Shown here piece after piece: positions 1-7,968 of a stretch of 64,000 nt of DNA. A program made the translations under genes and the position numbers. The notes beneath the pieces are model-generated. The model searched no databases and was not told where the DNA came from. It saw only the letters and a program-made list of their open reading frames with translations. This DNA is from CAILKP01 sp038231815. GTDB taxonomy: Bacteria > Planctomycetota > Phycisphaerae > Phycisphaerales > UBA1924. Where the stretch lies: positions 1 through 64,000 of the forward strand of contig JBBRKQ010000004.1 of assembly GCA_038231815.1 (NCBI GenBank), in the 5' to 3' direction. Within the stretch, counting starts at the first letter, position 1. Each line of letters starts with the position of its first letter.

Positions 1-1437
1 AAACTTGTTGCCGGTGAAGGCAAATGGCGAGGTGCGGTTGCGATCGCCCGAATCACGCGGCAGCATGGGCAGGGTTGTCGCCCCCAGGTCCAGCTTGCCG
101 CCCTTAATCGTGCGCTTGGTTGCGCCCGTCTCAAGCTGCTCCAGAATATCAGTGAGCATGTCGCCCATGAAAATGGACATGATCGCCGGCGGAGCCTCAT
201 TAGCGCCCAGTCGGTGGTCGTTGCTGGCCGATGCGATCGACGACCGCAGCACATCTCCGTACATGTCAATCGCCCGCATCACCGCAACAACAAACGTCAG
301 AAACTGCATATTTGTGTGCGTGTCCGCCCGCGGGTCAAGCAGGTTCACACCGGTATCGGTAGAGATTGACCAGTTGTTGTGCTTGCCCGAGCCGTTGACG
401 CCCGCAAACGGCTTTTCGTGCAGGATGCACTGCAGGCCGTAGCGCGGGGCAACACGCTTGAGCACTTCCATCACCAGCATCTGGTGGTCGCACGCCACGT
501 TGGCCTGCTCAAAGATCGGCGCAAACTCATACTGGGCCGGTGCAACCTCGTTGTGGCGGGTTTTCACCGGCACACCCATGCAGTATAGCTCATGTTCAAC
601 CTCGGTCATGTAGCTCAGCACGCGAGCCGGAATAGAACCAAAGTAGTGGTCCTCAAGCTGCTGTCCCTTTGGCGGCTTGGCCCCAAACAGCGTCCGGTCG
701 CACTGCACCAGGTCAGGCCGCGCAAAGTAGTAGTTGCGGTCGATCAGGAAGTACTCCTGCTCGGGCCCCAGCGTCGTGACAACACGCGAAACGCCAGTGT
801 CGGTGCCAAAGATCTTCAAAATCCGCATCGCCTGGTGGCTCAGCGCCTGCATCGATCGCAGCAGCGGCGTCTTGTAGTCCAGTGCCTCCCCAGTCCACGA
901 CACGAACGCCGTCGGAATACACAGCGTCACATTGTGCCCGGACCGATTCAAGAACACCGGGCTGGTACAGTCCCACGCGGTATAGCCGCGGGCCTCAAAG
1001 GTTGATCGCACACCGCCCGAAGGGAAGCTTGATGCATCCGGCTCGCCCTGCGTCAAGGCTGATCCCGAGAACGTCATCATCGCCCCGCCCGTGCTGTCGG
1101 TGGTTAGAAATGAGTCATGCTTCTCGGCCGTCAGGCCTGTCAGAGGCTGAAACCAGTGCGTGTAGTGCGTCGCGCCGCGCTCAATTGCCCAATCCTTCAT
1201 CGCCGATGCCACCACGTCAGCAATGCTCGGGTCCAGCCGCTCGCCACGCTTGGTGGTCTCCATCAAGTGGTTAAACACATCCTTGGGCAGCCGGGCCTTC
1301 ATTACCCGCTCTGAGAACACATCCTCTCCATAAATCTTCTCAAGATGTGCGCCAAACTCCTGCCCAACAGGGCTCTGCTCCTCACGCCAGTGAATAGCTG
1401 CGGCGACGGCTTCGGAACGGCTGATCAAGTGGCTCAT
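1..1437 (-). CDS. glnN: Glutamine synthetase type III, partial (C-terminus beyond window)
   Basis: The reverse strand reads open from an ATG at 1437 through the left edge, giving 479 residues of a protein whose family is about 700 long. It makes glutamine from glutamate, ammonia and ATP in the cytoplasm. Visible family motifs are LGPEQEYFLID, VKTRHNEVAPAQYEFAPIFE, GVNGSGKHNNWS (ATP/glutamate site) and LPRDSGDRNRTSPFAFTGNKF-like sequence at the edge, which are specific to GSIII rather than GSI or GSII. The start is supported by CAGGAG five bases upstream. It is divergent from the asparaginase-like gene, so two genes handling amide or ammonia nitrogen share a control region. Confidence 0.95.
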   Translation of the reverse strand, partial: MSHLISRSEAVAAAIHWREEQSPVGQEFGAHLEKIYGEDVFSERVMKARLPKDVFNHLMETTKRGERLDPSIADVVASAMKDWAIERGATHYTHWFQPLTGLTAEKHDSFLTTDSTGGAMMTFSGSALTQGEPDASSFPSGGVRSTFEARGYTAWDCTSPVFLNRSGHNVTLCIPTAFVSWTGEALDYKTPLLRSMQALSHQAMRILKIFGTDTGVSRVVTTLGPEQEYFLIDRNYYFARPDLVQCDRTLFGAKPPKGQQLEDHYFGSIPARVLSYMTEVEHELYCMGVPVKTRHNEVAPAQYEFAPIFEQANVACDHQMLVMEVLKRVAPRYGLQCILHEKPFAGVNGSGKHNNWSISTDTGVNLLDPRADTHTNMQFLTFVVAVMRAIDMYGDVLRSSIASASNDHRLGANEAPPAIMSIFMGDMLTDILEQLETGATKRTIKGGKLDLGATTLPMLPRDSGDRNRTSPFAFTGNKF

Positions 1438-1602
1438 GAAGGCTCCTGGGAAACAAGCAAGAAACTGGCCGCACGCCAACGGCGTGATGTGCCCCAAATC
1501 TCCACCGCATCGCAAATCGACCCCCACGATGGGTGGGCGAATATCGGTCCGGGAGGTTCCATAGTTGTCACTGTCCGGCCCAGTGGCAAGTTATCCTGTG
1601 GT

Positions 1603-2682
1603 ATGCAACCGATACCATCCGCAACAAACGCCACATCAACCGCTCTTTCGGACGCTGCCGGGGCAACTCCAGCCTCCGCAACTGCCCGCTTCTCGCCCGT
1701 GATGCTGTCAACCTGGTCATTTGGTCAGGTCGCCAACGCGGCGGGCTATGGCATCTTGCAGGCTGGCGGCAGCGCATTAGATGCCGCCATCGCCGCGGCT
1801 GTTGCGGTGGAAAACGACCCTGAAGTAGACTCGGTTTCAATCGGCGGCTTGCCCGATGAGACCGGTCGCGTCTCGGTGGATGCGAGCGTGATGCTCTCGC
1901 CCAGTCAGTGCGGGGCGGTCTGCGCGGTGCGGGGTTACGCCAGCCCCTCCCGCCTCGCACGGCGGGTCATGGAACGGACAGTGCATATTCTGCTCGCCGG
2001 TGAAGGTGCCGAGCAATTCGCGGCCGAAGAAGGATTTACCCAGCATCCGACAGGCATGCTCACCAAAGAGGCCGCCGCAGAATATCGCAAGTTCCTGGTA
2101 AGCCGGGCTCTCGCGCCCGCGCCCAAGCGCCGGGGAATTTTGCCGGCCATGAATGTTGAGGAACGCTATGCCGAGGCATCCAGTGGTAAGTTCGCTGTTG
2201 CACCCGCCGAGCTCGCAGAAAAGGAACCAATGCACGACACGGTTTGCATTCTGGCCCGCGATAGCCGCGGCACGCTCGCCGGGGTCTGCACCACTTCCGG
2301 CCTTGGCTTCAAGCTCGCCGGCCGGGTCGGTGACTCGCCCATCATCGGCCACGGGCTGTATGTTGATCCGGAAGTTGGGGGTGCCTCCGCCACCGGCAAC
2401 GGAGAACTTGTGATGTCGGTCTGCGGCTCGTTTTTGGCCGTCGAGTTCATGCGCCAAGGCCGCACCCCCGCCGAGGCGTTACTGGCAGTGCTGGATCGGA
2501 TCCGCCACAAACACAAAATTGTTGATGCCCATCAGGTAGCCCTTATCGCAATGCGAGCCGATGGAACATGGGCAAGCGCCGCACTGCGCAAAGGGTTTAG
2601 CCACTGCATCAGCACGCACGATGGAACGAAGCTGGAGCCAACCCAGAACGTTTCGGGGGAGCAGGCAGCAGAGAGACGCTAA
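1603..2682 (+). CDS. Glycosylasparaginase-type Ntn hydrolase (asparaginase family 2)
   Basis: A 359-residue protein of the N4-(beta-N-acetylglucosaminyl)-L-asparaginase / isoaspartyl peptidase family, which cleaves itself to free an N-terminal threonine nucleophile. The key stretch is MHDTVCILARD with Thr213 as the predicted nucleophile, followed by GRVGDSPIIGHGLYVD and GGASATGNGE, the substrate-binding motifs of the family. The alpha part begins with GGSALDAAIAAAVAVENDPEVDSVSIGG. The frame is open upstream to 1345, but homology begins after the ATG at 1603, so that start was chosen. No signal peptide is seen. The exact substrate (glycosylasparagine, asparagine or isoaspartyl peptide) cannot be settled from sequence. 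Confidence 0.85.
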   Translation: MQPIPSATNATSTALSDAAGATPASATARFSPVMLSTWSFGQVANAAGYGILQAGGSALDAAIAAAVAVENDPEVDSVSIGGLPDETGRVSVDASVMLSPSQCGAVCAVRGYASPSRLARRVMERTVHILLAGEGAEQFAAEEGFTQHPTGMLTKEAAAEYRKFLVSRALAPAPKRRGILPAMNVEERYAEASSGKFAVAPAELAEKEPMHDTVCILARDSRGTLAGVCTTSGLGFKLAGRVGDSPIIGHGLYVDPEVGGASATGNGELVMSVCGSFLAVEFMRQGRTPAEALLAVLDRIRHKHKIVDAHQVALIAMRADGTWASAALRKGFSHCISTHDGTKLEPTQNVSGEQAAERR

Positions 2683-3162
2683 AAGAAAAAGCGAAAAGAG
2701 AAAAGAGGAGTCATCTTGCACTTGCGGCCTCGCTCCTGGTAACGCTGCACTCGAATTCAATCCGGCAATCACCCAGTGACCAGAGGCGATAGTTGCGCGT
2801 GTTGATGGTGTTCGTCGATGAACCACTTCAGTAAGGCTTTAACTGAATCCAACTCAGGAGCACAGGGATGCCGCCCATCCTACCGCGATGATGCATCACC
2901 GCTGTTTCTGAATTGCAGGAATAAAACGGACGTTGCCTGCATTCGCGGAGCGATGGAGGTGAACCGGCTGACTGGTGCCGCATTGGCCACACAAAGAAGC
3001 GAGCCCCACCGCTCTGTGGTGTTGCGTATCGCACGGAAATGAATCCACGGGTACTCTTCCCGCAATTAGCGAAGACCAATCGCACCGCTTAGGTCCGCAC
3101 CGCCCAGGTCCGCACCGCCCAAGTCCGCACCGCCCAAGTCCGCACCGCCCAGCCTCACCCCT
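2683..3162. other. Non-coding gap with a 15-bp tandem repeat
   Basis: About 480 bases between the convergent asparaginase-type gene and dtd. The short open frames here lack recognisable protein character. The only clear structure is the tandem repeat at 3091-3150 close to the end of dtd. No strong terminator hairpin was found. Confidence 0.6.
3091..3150. repeat. Tandem repeat, 4 x 15 bp
   Basis: Four head-to-tail copies of AGGTCCGCACCGCCC at 3091, 3106, 3121 and 3136; the last two begin AAGTCC. There is no spacer, so it is a minisatellite and not a CRISPR. It lies just past the stop codon of dtd. On the opposite strand it reads GGGCGGTGCGGACCT. Confidence 0.95.
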
Positions 3163-3642
3163 TTACGCCCTCGGCAAGTGCTCATGAGAGTTCAATACCA
3201 CCGTCACCGGCCCATCGTTGGTCAGCGTCACCTGCATGTCCGCTCCAAACACACCTTCTGCAACCCCGCCCGCGGGTGGCATCAGTGGCAACCTTGGTGC
3301 CCGAACGGTGCCAACGACCAAGTCAAACAGCTCCTTGGCCATTGGCGGCTTCATCGCATTTTCAAACCCGGGTCGGTGCCCTTTGCCGGTGCTGGCACAA
3401 AGCGTGAACTGTGAAATCAGCAGCAGCCCGCCGCCGGTCTGGTGCACATTCAGGTTCATCTTGCCCTCAGCATCCGAGAAAATCCGCAAGCCCAGCAGAC
3501 GCTCAGCGGTCCAAATCGCATCGGCCCCAGTGTCGGCCGTGTGAACGCCAATGAGTACAAGCAGGCCCGAGCCAATTTGGCCGACGGTTTCGCCCCCAAC
3601 CTCAACTTTTCCCGAAGTCACGCGTTGAACAACTGCCAGCAT
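3163..3642 (-). CDS. dtd: D-aminoacyl-tRNA deacylase
   Basis: A 159-residue cytoplasmic enzyme that hydrolyses the ester bond of D-aminoacyl-tRNAs (and Gly-tRNA(Ala)), keeping D-amino acids out of translation. Visible are the N-terminal MLAVVQRVTSGKVEV, the SQFTL motif and the C-terminal NDGPVT motif, whose Gly-Pro pair forms the cross-subunit chiral-proofreading site. Length matches the family. An in-frame start 11 codons upstream exists, but family alignment begins at MLAVVQRV, so 3642 was chosen. It is divergent from aroA with only 58 bases between them, so the two promoters must lie close together or overlap. Confidence 0.93.
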   Translation of the reverse strand: MLAVVQRVTSGKVEVGGETVGQIGSGLLVLIGVHTADTGADAIWTAERLLGLRIFSDAEGKMNLNVHQTGGGLLLISQFTLCASTGKGHRPGFENAMKPPMAKELFDLVVGTVRAPRLPLMPPAGGVAEGVFGADMQVTLTNDGPVTVVLNSHEHLPRA

Positions 3643-3700
3643 TGGTAATTCCTGAACCCGCCGTGGCGTCAGCATAGCCGATGGGCCTTATGCTGGCGCA

Positions 3701-5233
3701 ATGATGTTCGGTCCAAAGCACAATTCCGCGGCGGCGGGGGATGCCACTGATGGTGGTACCAGCAGCAGCGGCTTCCCGCCAATGCCGCTGCCCCCGGTCT
3801 TGCAACTGCCCGAGCCGAAGGCGCACCCGCGAACCGTGCGCTCGGTCCGGCCCCCGGGCTCAAAATCCCTCACCAATCGTGCCTTGCTTCTGGCGGCACT
3901 GGGAACGGGTGAGACCTCGCTTCGCGGAGCGCTTGCCGAGGCGGATGATGCCAAAGTCATGCTCGCCGCACTGGCGCAGCTGGGCGCTGTTGTGCGCACA
4001 ACTTCACAGGGCGCACTCTCAGTTACCGGAGTTGGCGGCTGCTGGCGGATCGCCGGGAGTATTGCTGGCGGTGCTGCGGGAGGTGTTGCAGGCGGTGCTG
4101 TCGAGATCAACTTGAACAACGCCGGAACCGCAACCCGGTTCCTTGCCGCGGCGTGCGCGGTACTCACGCCCAAGGGTGTCTGTGTGGTGCTTGATGGTGA
4201 TGCGCGAATGCGCCAGCGACCGATCGGCGAACTCGTTGATGCACTCCGCTCCATGCACGCCGGTAACGGCTGGAAGGTGAATGTCCAGTACCAGGGCGGT
4301 GTGGGCGTCCCGCCTCTGGTCATCACCGGCAACGGCGTGCCACAAGGGCCGCTGGTGGCAAGCTTCGGCGTGACGGCATCAAGCCAGTTTATTTCCGCCG
4401 TATTGCTTCTGGCACCATTCATCGAGGGCGGCGTGCGCATCGAGTTTACCGGTGCGATCACCAGCGAGACATACATTGACATGACCGTGGGCTTGCTGCG
4501 CCAACTGGGCTGCGATGTGCAAGATCAGCGGCCGCGAACGCTCGCGGTCTCGCGAAAAGCCGGGTCCACCGCACTTTTTACAGAGGGCATGATTGATATA
4601 GAGCCCGATGCATCCGGGGCAAGCTATTTTCTCGCAGCCGGCGCGCTGCGGCCAGAACGGCCCGTGATGGTTGCAGGCCTCCGCACCGAAGGCGGCACAT
4701 CGCTGCAGGGCGACAGCCAGTTCGTCCGCGTCCTTACCGCCGCGGGGGTGCAGTGGCAGCAGGGGGCAGATGGCGTACACATCGGCGGCGGCCAATCTAC
4801 GCTCTGTCCGTTTGATCTCGACTTCGCCGGCATGCCCGATACGGTGATGACCGCCGCCGTGCTGGCGGCGTTCGCAAGCCCAACACCACAGAACCCGGGC
4901 GTAGTGAGCCGGCTTACCAACGTGCAAACGCTCCGCGTCAAAGAGACTGACCGCATCGCAGCGCTCGTAACGGAACTCGCCAAACTCGACGTGCATGTAG
5001 CCGTGCAGGAAGAAAAGAACGGCAGCGAAACAATGCTCATCACCCCGCCCTGCGGCGGCGTGTTGTGCACGCCCGATGCACCGCCCATCATCTTTGAAAC
5101 CTATCACGACCACCGCATGGCCATGAGCCTGGCCCTCGTGGCCCTGCGGCGACCAAACGTGCAAATCAATGATCCAGCCTGCGTGGGGAAGACCTATCCA
5201 GGCTTCTGGAACGACTTCGCATCCATTCTCTAA
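3701..5233 (+). CDS. aroA: 3-phosphoshikimate 1-carboxyvinyltransferase (EPSP synthase)
   Basis: A 510-residue EPSP synthase, sixth step of the shikimate pathway, joining shikimate-3-phosphate and PEP. Motifs: PPGSKSLTNRALLLAAL (active-site Lys55), NNAGTATRFLAA, DGDARMRQRPIGEL, the catalytic Asp in GMPDTVMT, RVKETDRIAAL and TYHDHRMAMSLAL. It is about 80 residues longer than usual: a low-complexity leader of about 40 residues precedes the first beta strand, and a Gly/Ala-rich insert (GSIAGGAAGGVAGGAVE) precedes NNAGT. An internal ATG at 3782 would remove most of the leader and is an alternative start. No other shikimate gene is nearby. Confidence 0.95.
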   Translation: MMFGPKHNSAAAGDATDGGTSSSGFPPMPLPPVLQLPEPKAHPRTVRSVRPPGSKSLTNRALLLAALGTGETSLRGALAEADDAKVMLAALAQLGAVVRTTSQGALSVTGVGGCWRIAGSIAGGAAGGVAGGAVEINLNNAGTATRFLAAACAVLTPKGVCVVLDGDARMRQRPIGELVDALRSMHAGNGWKVNVQYQGGVGVPPLVITGNGVPQGPLVASFGVTASSQFISAVLLLAPFIEGGVRIEFTGAITSETYIDMTVGLLRQLGCDVQDQRPRTLAVSRKAGSTALFTEGMIDIEPDASGASYFLAAGALRPERPVMVAGLRTEGGTSLQGDSQFVRVLTAAGVQWQQGADGVHIGGGQSTLCPFDLDFAGMPDTVMTAAVLAAFASPTPQNPGVVSRLTNVQTLRVKETDRIAALVTELAKLDVHVAVQEEKNGSETMLITPPCGGVLCTPDAPPIIFETYHDHRMAMSLALVALRRPNVQINDPACVGKTYPGFWNDFASIL

Positions 5234-5284
5234 ATCGCATGGTCGGCCCGCAACAGCACCAACAGCCGTACCCAGTACTAAGAG

Positions 5285-5401
5285 CGGTACCCGGTAGGGT
5301 ACCGTGGGTGGACGTGCTGATACAGGCAGATCCCTTTCATGAACAAAGACACTCTCACTCCTCGGGCCGCTCGCCAGTACGACCTCCCGTACCCTACCGG
5401 G
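5285..5401. repeat. Nested inverted repeats between aroA and the sensor kinase
   Basis: In the convergent gap, CGGTACCC-GGTA-GGGTACCG (5285-5304) forms a perfect 8-bp stem with a 4-base loop. In addition CCCGGTAGGGTAC (5290-5302) has an exact 13-bp inverted partner, GTACCCTACCGGG, at 5389-5401, 86 bases further on. The two pairings compete for the same bases. No T-run follows either stem, so a simple intrinsic terminator is not shown. Confidence 0.75.
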
Positions 5402-5409
5402 CGCCGCAC

Positions 5410-7953
5410 TTAGCGGCAGCGTTCGGTCCGAGCGTTGTTCATCCACTGCGCACACGTGCGCAGTAACGCGAGTTTATCGATCGGTTTGCTGGCGTAGTCA
5501 TCGCAGCCCGCATCCGTGCACTTCTTGCGGTCCTCGGCCATTGCGTGGGCGGTGAGCGCGACGATGGGCATTGTGCTGCCGTGCTGCCGCAATGTCCGGG
5601 CCAGCGTGTAGCCGTCCATCTCGGGCATTTGCATGTCTGTCAGCAGTAGGTCAAACGGCTTGCCACTTGCGGCGGCGGTTTCGATCATTCCCAGTGCGAT
5701 GCGGCCATTGTCCGCAATAGATACCTCCGCCCCCGCCTTACGGAGATGAAACGAGATAAGCCGCTGGTTGTCCGGGCCATCCTCGGCAAGCAGGATGCTG
5801 CCCTGCAGAGTGGTTGAAACAGCGTTCGCCTCGATGGGCTGATGGGATTGCACGCTATCAAAATCAGAGACCAGTGCAGACCCTGCCACGGCGACTAGCG
5901 GAATCTCTAACTGGAAGCAGGAGCCCTTGCCCGGAAGTGTCCAAGCAATCGAAACCTCGCCGCCCATCAGACGGGCGAGCCGGCGGCTGATTGTCAGACC
6001 GAGCCCGGTGCCTCCGTGCTGGCGGGTGACGGTGATATCCGCTTGGCTAAAGGCGGCGAAGAGCCTCGCGGCTTGCTCCGGTGTCATCCCCGGACCGGTA
6101 TCCTGAACCTGGAGAACGAGCTTTGCCGCATCGGGCCCCTGCTGGACGCTGGCGGTGAGGCGGACACTGCCGCACTCTGTGAACTTCACGGCATTGCCAA
6201 TGAGGTTCATGAGAATCTGGCGAAGGCGGGTCGGGTCGCCCATGATGCGGTCCGGCACCGGGGTCGCAAGTACGGCGTTTAATATAATTCCCTTGGCATG
6301 TGCACGCGGTCGCATCAGGCTCTTGACCTCTCGCAGCAATTGCACGATCGGTGTGTCAATGGTCTCGACGGTCATTTTATCTGCCTCGATCTTGGAAAGA
6401 TCGAGAATGTCGTTGATGACAGTGAGCAGGTGCTGGCCCGCGTTGCGGATGGTGTCAATGCTGTCGAGTCTTCGCTGAGGCGCGTGTGAGACATCGCCGT
6501 CCTCGTGGAGCAGATCGGCATAGCCGAGGATTGCCGTCAGCGGTGTGCGGATCTCGTGGCTCATGTTTGCCAGGAATTCGCTCTTTGCCCGGGTGGCGGC
6601 TTCCGCATGCTTCATGGCCTCACTGAGCCGGTGTTCTGAGAGGACCTGCTCGGTGATATCGCGGACCGTGCCATATAGACCGACGATGCGGCCGTCTGCA
6701 TCGCGTCGCGGCTGGCCTTGGCCCAGGAGATACCGTTCCTCGACATCAGATGTGCGCAGCGTGAGTGAATACGGTTGTCCGGATTCAAGTGCTTTGCCAG
6801 CAGCGGTGTGCAGTTCTGCGGCACCTGCTGGGTCGTAGAGGGCCAACATCCCATTGTAGTTTGGCGTGCCGAGCGCCGGGTCACGTCGATGGATACGGAA
6901 GATCTGATCAGACCAGTCGATGCGGTCGGAGGCGATGTCCCACTGCCAGTGGCCTAGGTTTGCGAGCTGTTCGGCTTCTTGAAGCCGCTCGAGCTGGGTC
7001 GTGAGCATTTCAGCGTTGAAGCGGGCGACGGAGATGTCCTGCACTGTCGCGACCAGCTTCACGACAACACCGTTCTCAACAACCGGCTCACCGCGCGACC
7101 GAATCCAGAGTTTGTTTCCGGCGGGATCGAACCGAGAGAATTCATTATCCCAAGACTTGTGGTCCAGGATGGCATCACTGATGACCTTGCCTTTGCGAGC
7201 GCCCTCATCGGGTGGGTAGAGAGCCAGCACACTATCGAGTGTCATTGGTGTTCCCGGCTCGACGCCGTGGATGGAATAAACCTCCGGTGACCACGTGATG
7301 CGGCCAGTGGCGACCTCGAGTTCCCATCCGCCGATCGCGGCCATGGCTCCGGTTCTGCGGAGCATTTCGGTGGCGGCGCGGGCGGCATCTTCGGCCTGTT
7401 TCTTGGCGGTGATGTCGCTGCGGATGGACACGTACCTTTCGATCTTGCCATCGGCACCGTGAAAGGGGGCGATGATGCTGTCAACCCAGTACAGTGATCC
7501 ATCCTTGGATCGGTTGCAGACTTCTCCGTGCCATGCGTTGCCATTGGCGATTGTTTTCCAGACATCGACCCAGAAAGCCTTTGGGTGTGTGCCGGAGTTC
7601 AGGAGTTTGTGATCCTTGCCGAGCAGTTCCTCGCGCGTGTAGCCGCTGATTTTGCAGAAGGCATCGTTGATGTCGATGATCCGACCGCGGGCATCGGCCA
7701 CGGAGAAGATAGCGTGTTCATCAAGTGTTTTGCGCAGCGCTTCGGTTTCTCGAAGCGCATTCTCTGCGCTGAGTTTTGCCGCGGCCAGATCGGCGGTGAT
7801 GTCTTGCGCCAAGGCCAGAGCTCGCGTCCGGCCGGTGCCGAGCGACCAGCCGACCACGGTCAGCAAAATCGTCAGCAGTATGCCGCCAAGGCCAATATAA
7901 ATGGGAGTCGTTCGGTCAATGCCCTCCTCGAACATTGGCGTGGAACTAATCAT
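5410..7953 (-). CDS. Hybrid sensor histidine kinase, C-terminal part (PAS x3-HisKA-HATPase-REC)
   Basis: A frame of 847 residues. Order: hydrophobic segment (about 19-41), then three PAS domains (about 62-440; the first has GRIIDINDAFCKISGYTREE), a dimerisation domain with SHEIRTPLTAILGY (phospho-accepting His466), an ATPase with N-box NLIGNAVKFTE, DTGPGM and GGTGLGL, and a receiver with TDMQMPEMDG (Asp773) and the SKPID lysine. It would autophosphorylate and relay phosphate to its own receiver. It is in the same frame as, and 12 bases after, the CHASE-domain gene upstream, separated by one TAA. The apparent ATG at 7953 has no clear ribosome site, and the first 40 residues look like the end of a CHASE domain plus its membrane segment, so this is probably the lower part of one broken or read-through gene. 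Confidence 0.9.
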   Translation of the reverse strand: MISSTPMFEEGIDRTTPIYIGLGGILLTILLTVVGWSLGTGRTRALALAQDITADLAAAKLSAENALRETEALRKTLDEHAIFSVADARGRIIDINDAFCKISGYTREELLGKDHKLLNSGTHPKAFWVDVWKTIANGNAWHGEVCNRSKDGSLYWVDSIIAPFHGADGKIERYVSIRSDITAKKQAEDAARAATEMLRRTGAMAAIGGWELEVATGRITWSPEVYSIHGVEPGTPMTLDSVLALYPPDEGARKGKVISDAILDHKSWDNEFSRFDPAGNKLWIRSRGEPVVENGVVVKLVATVQDISVARFNAEMLTTQLERLQEAEQLANLGHWQWDIASDRIDWSDQIFRIHRRDPALGTPNYNGMLALYDPAGAAELHTAAGKALESGQPYSLTLRTSDVEERYLLGQGQPRRDADGRIVGLYGTVRDITEQVLSEHRLSEAMKHAEAATRAKSEFLANMSHEIRTPLTAILGYADLLHEDGDVSHAPQRRLDSIDTIRNAGQHLLTVINDILDLSKIEADKMTVETIDTPIVQLLREVKSLMRPRAHAKGIILNAVLATPVPDRIMGDPTRLRQILMNLIGNAVKFTECGSVRLTASVQQGPDAAKLVLQVQDTGPGMTPEQAARLFAAFSQADITVTRQHGGTGLGLTISRRLARLMGGEVSIAWTLPGKGSCFQLEIPLVAVAGSALVSDFDSVQSHQPIEANAVSTTLQGSILLAEDGPDNQRLISFHLRKAGAEVSIADNGRIALGMIETAAASGKPFDLLLTDMQMPEMDGYTLARTLRQHGSTMPIVALTAHAMAEDRKKCTDAGCDDYASKPIDKLALLRTCAQWMNNARTERCR

Positions 7954-7965
7954 GAGTGACCAGTC

Positions 7966-7968
7966 TTA
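7966..7968 (-). other. In-frame TAA splitting a CHASE sensor kinase gene
   Basis: On the reverse strand the frame reads AAG GTG GGC GGC TAA GAC TGG TCA CTC ATG. Sequence before it is CHASE domain and sequence after it continues the domain (a tryptophan shortly after, as in CHASE ends) and then the second membrane segment. Upstream and downstream frames are the same (9084 minus 7953 is a multiple of three). Confidence 0.85.

Noticed and set aside
2479..3085. Short open frames in the gap after the asparaginase-type gene
   Set aside because: Composition is that of non-coding or overlap frames; no domain, signal or good ribosome site.
3091..3150. CRISPR-like array
   Set aside because: The copies are direct and adjacent with no spacers; no cas genes are nearby.
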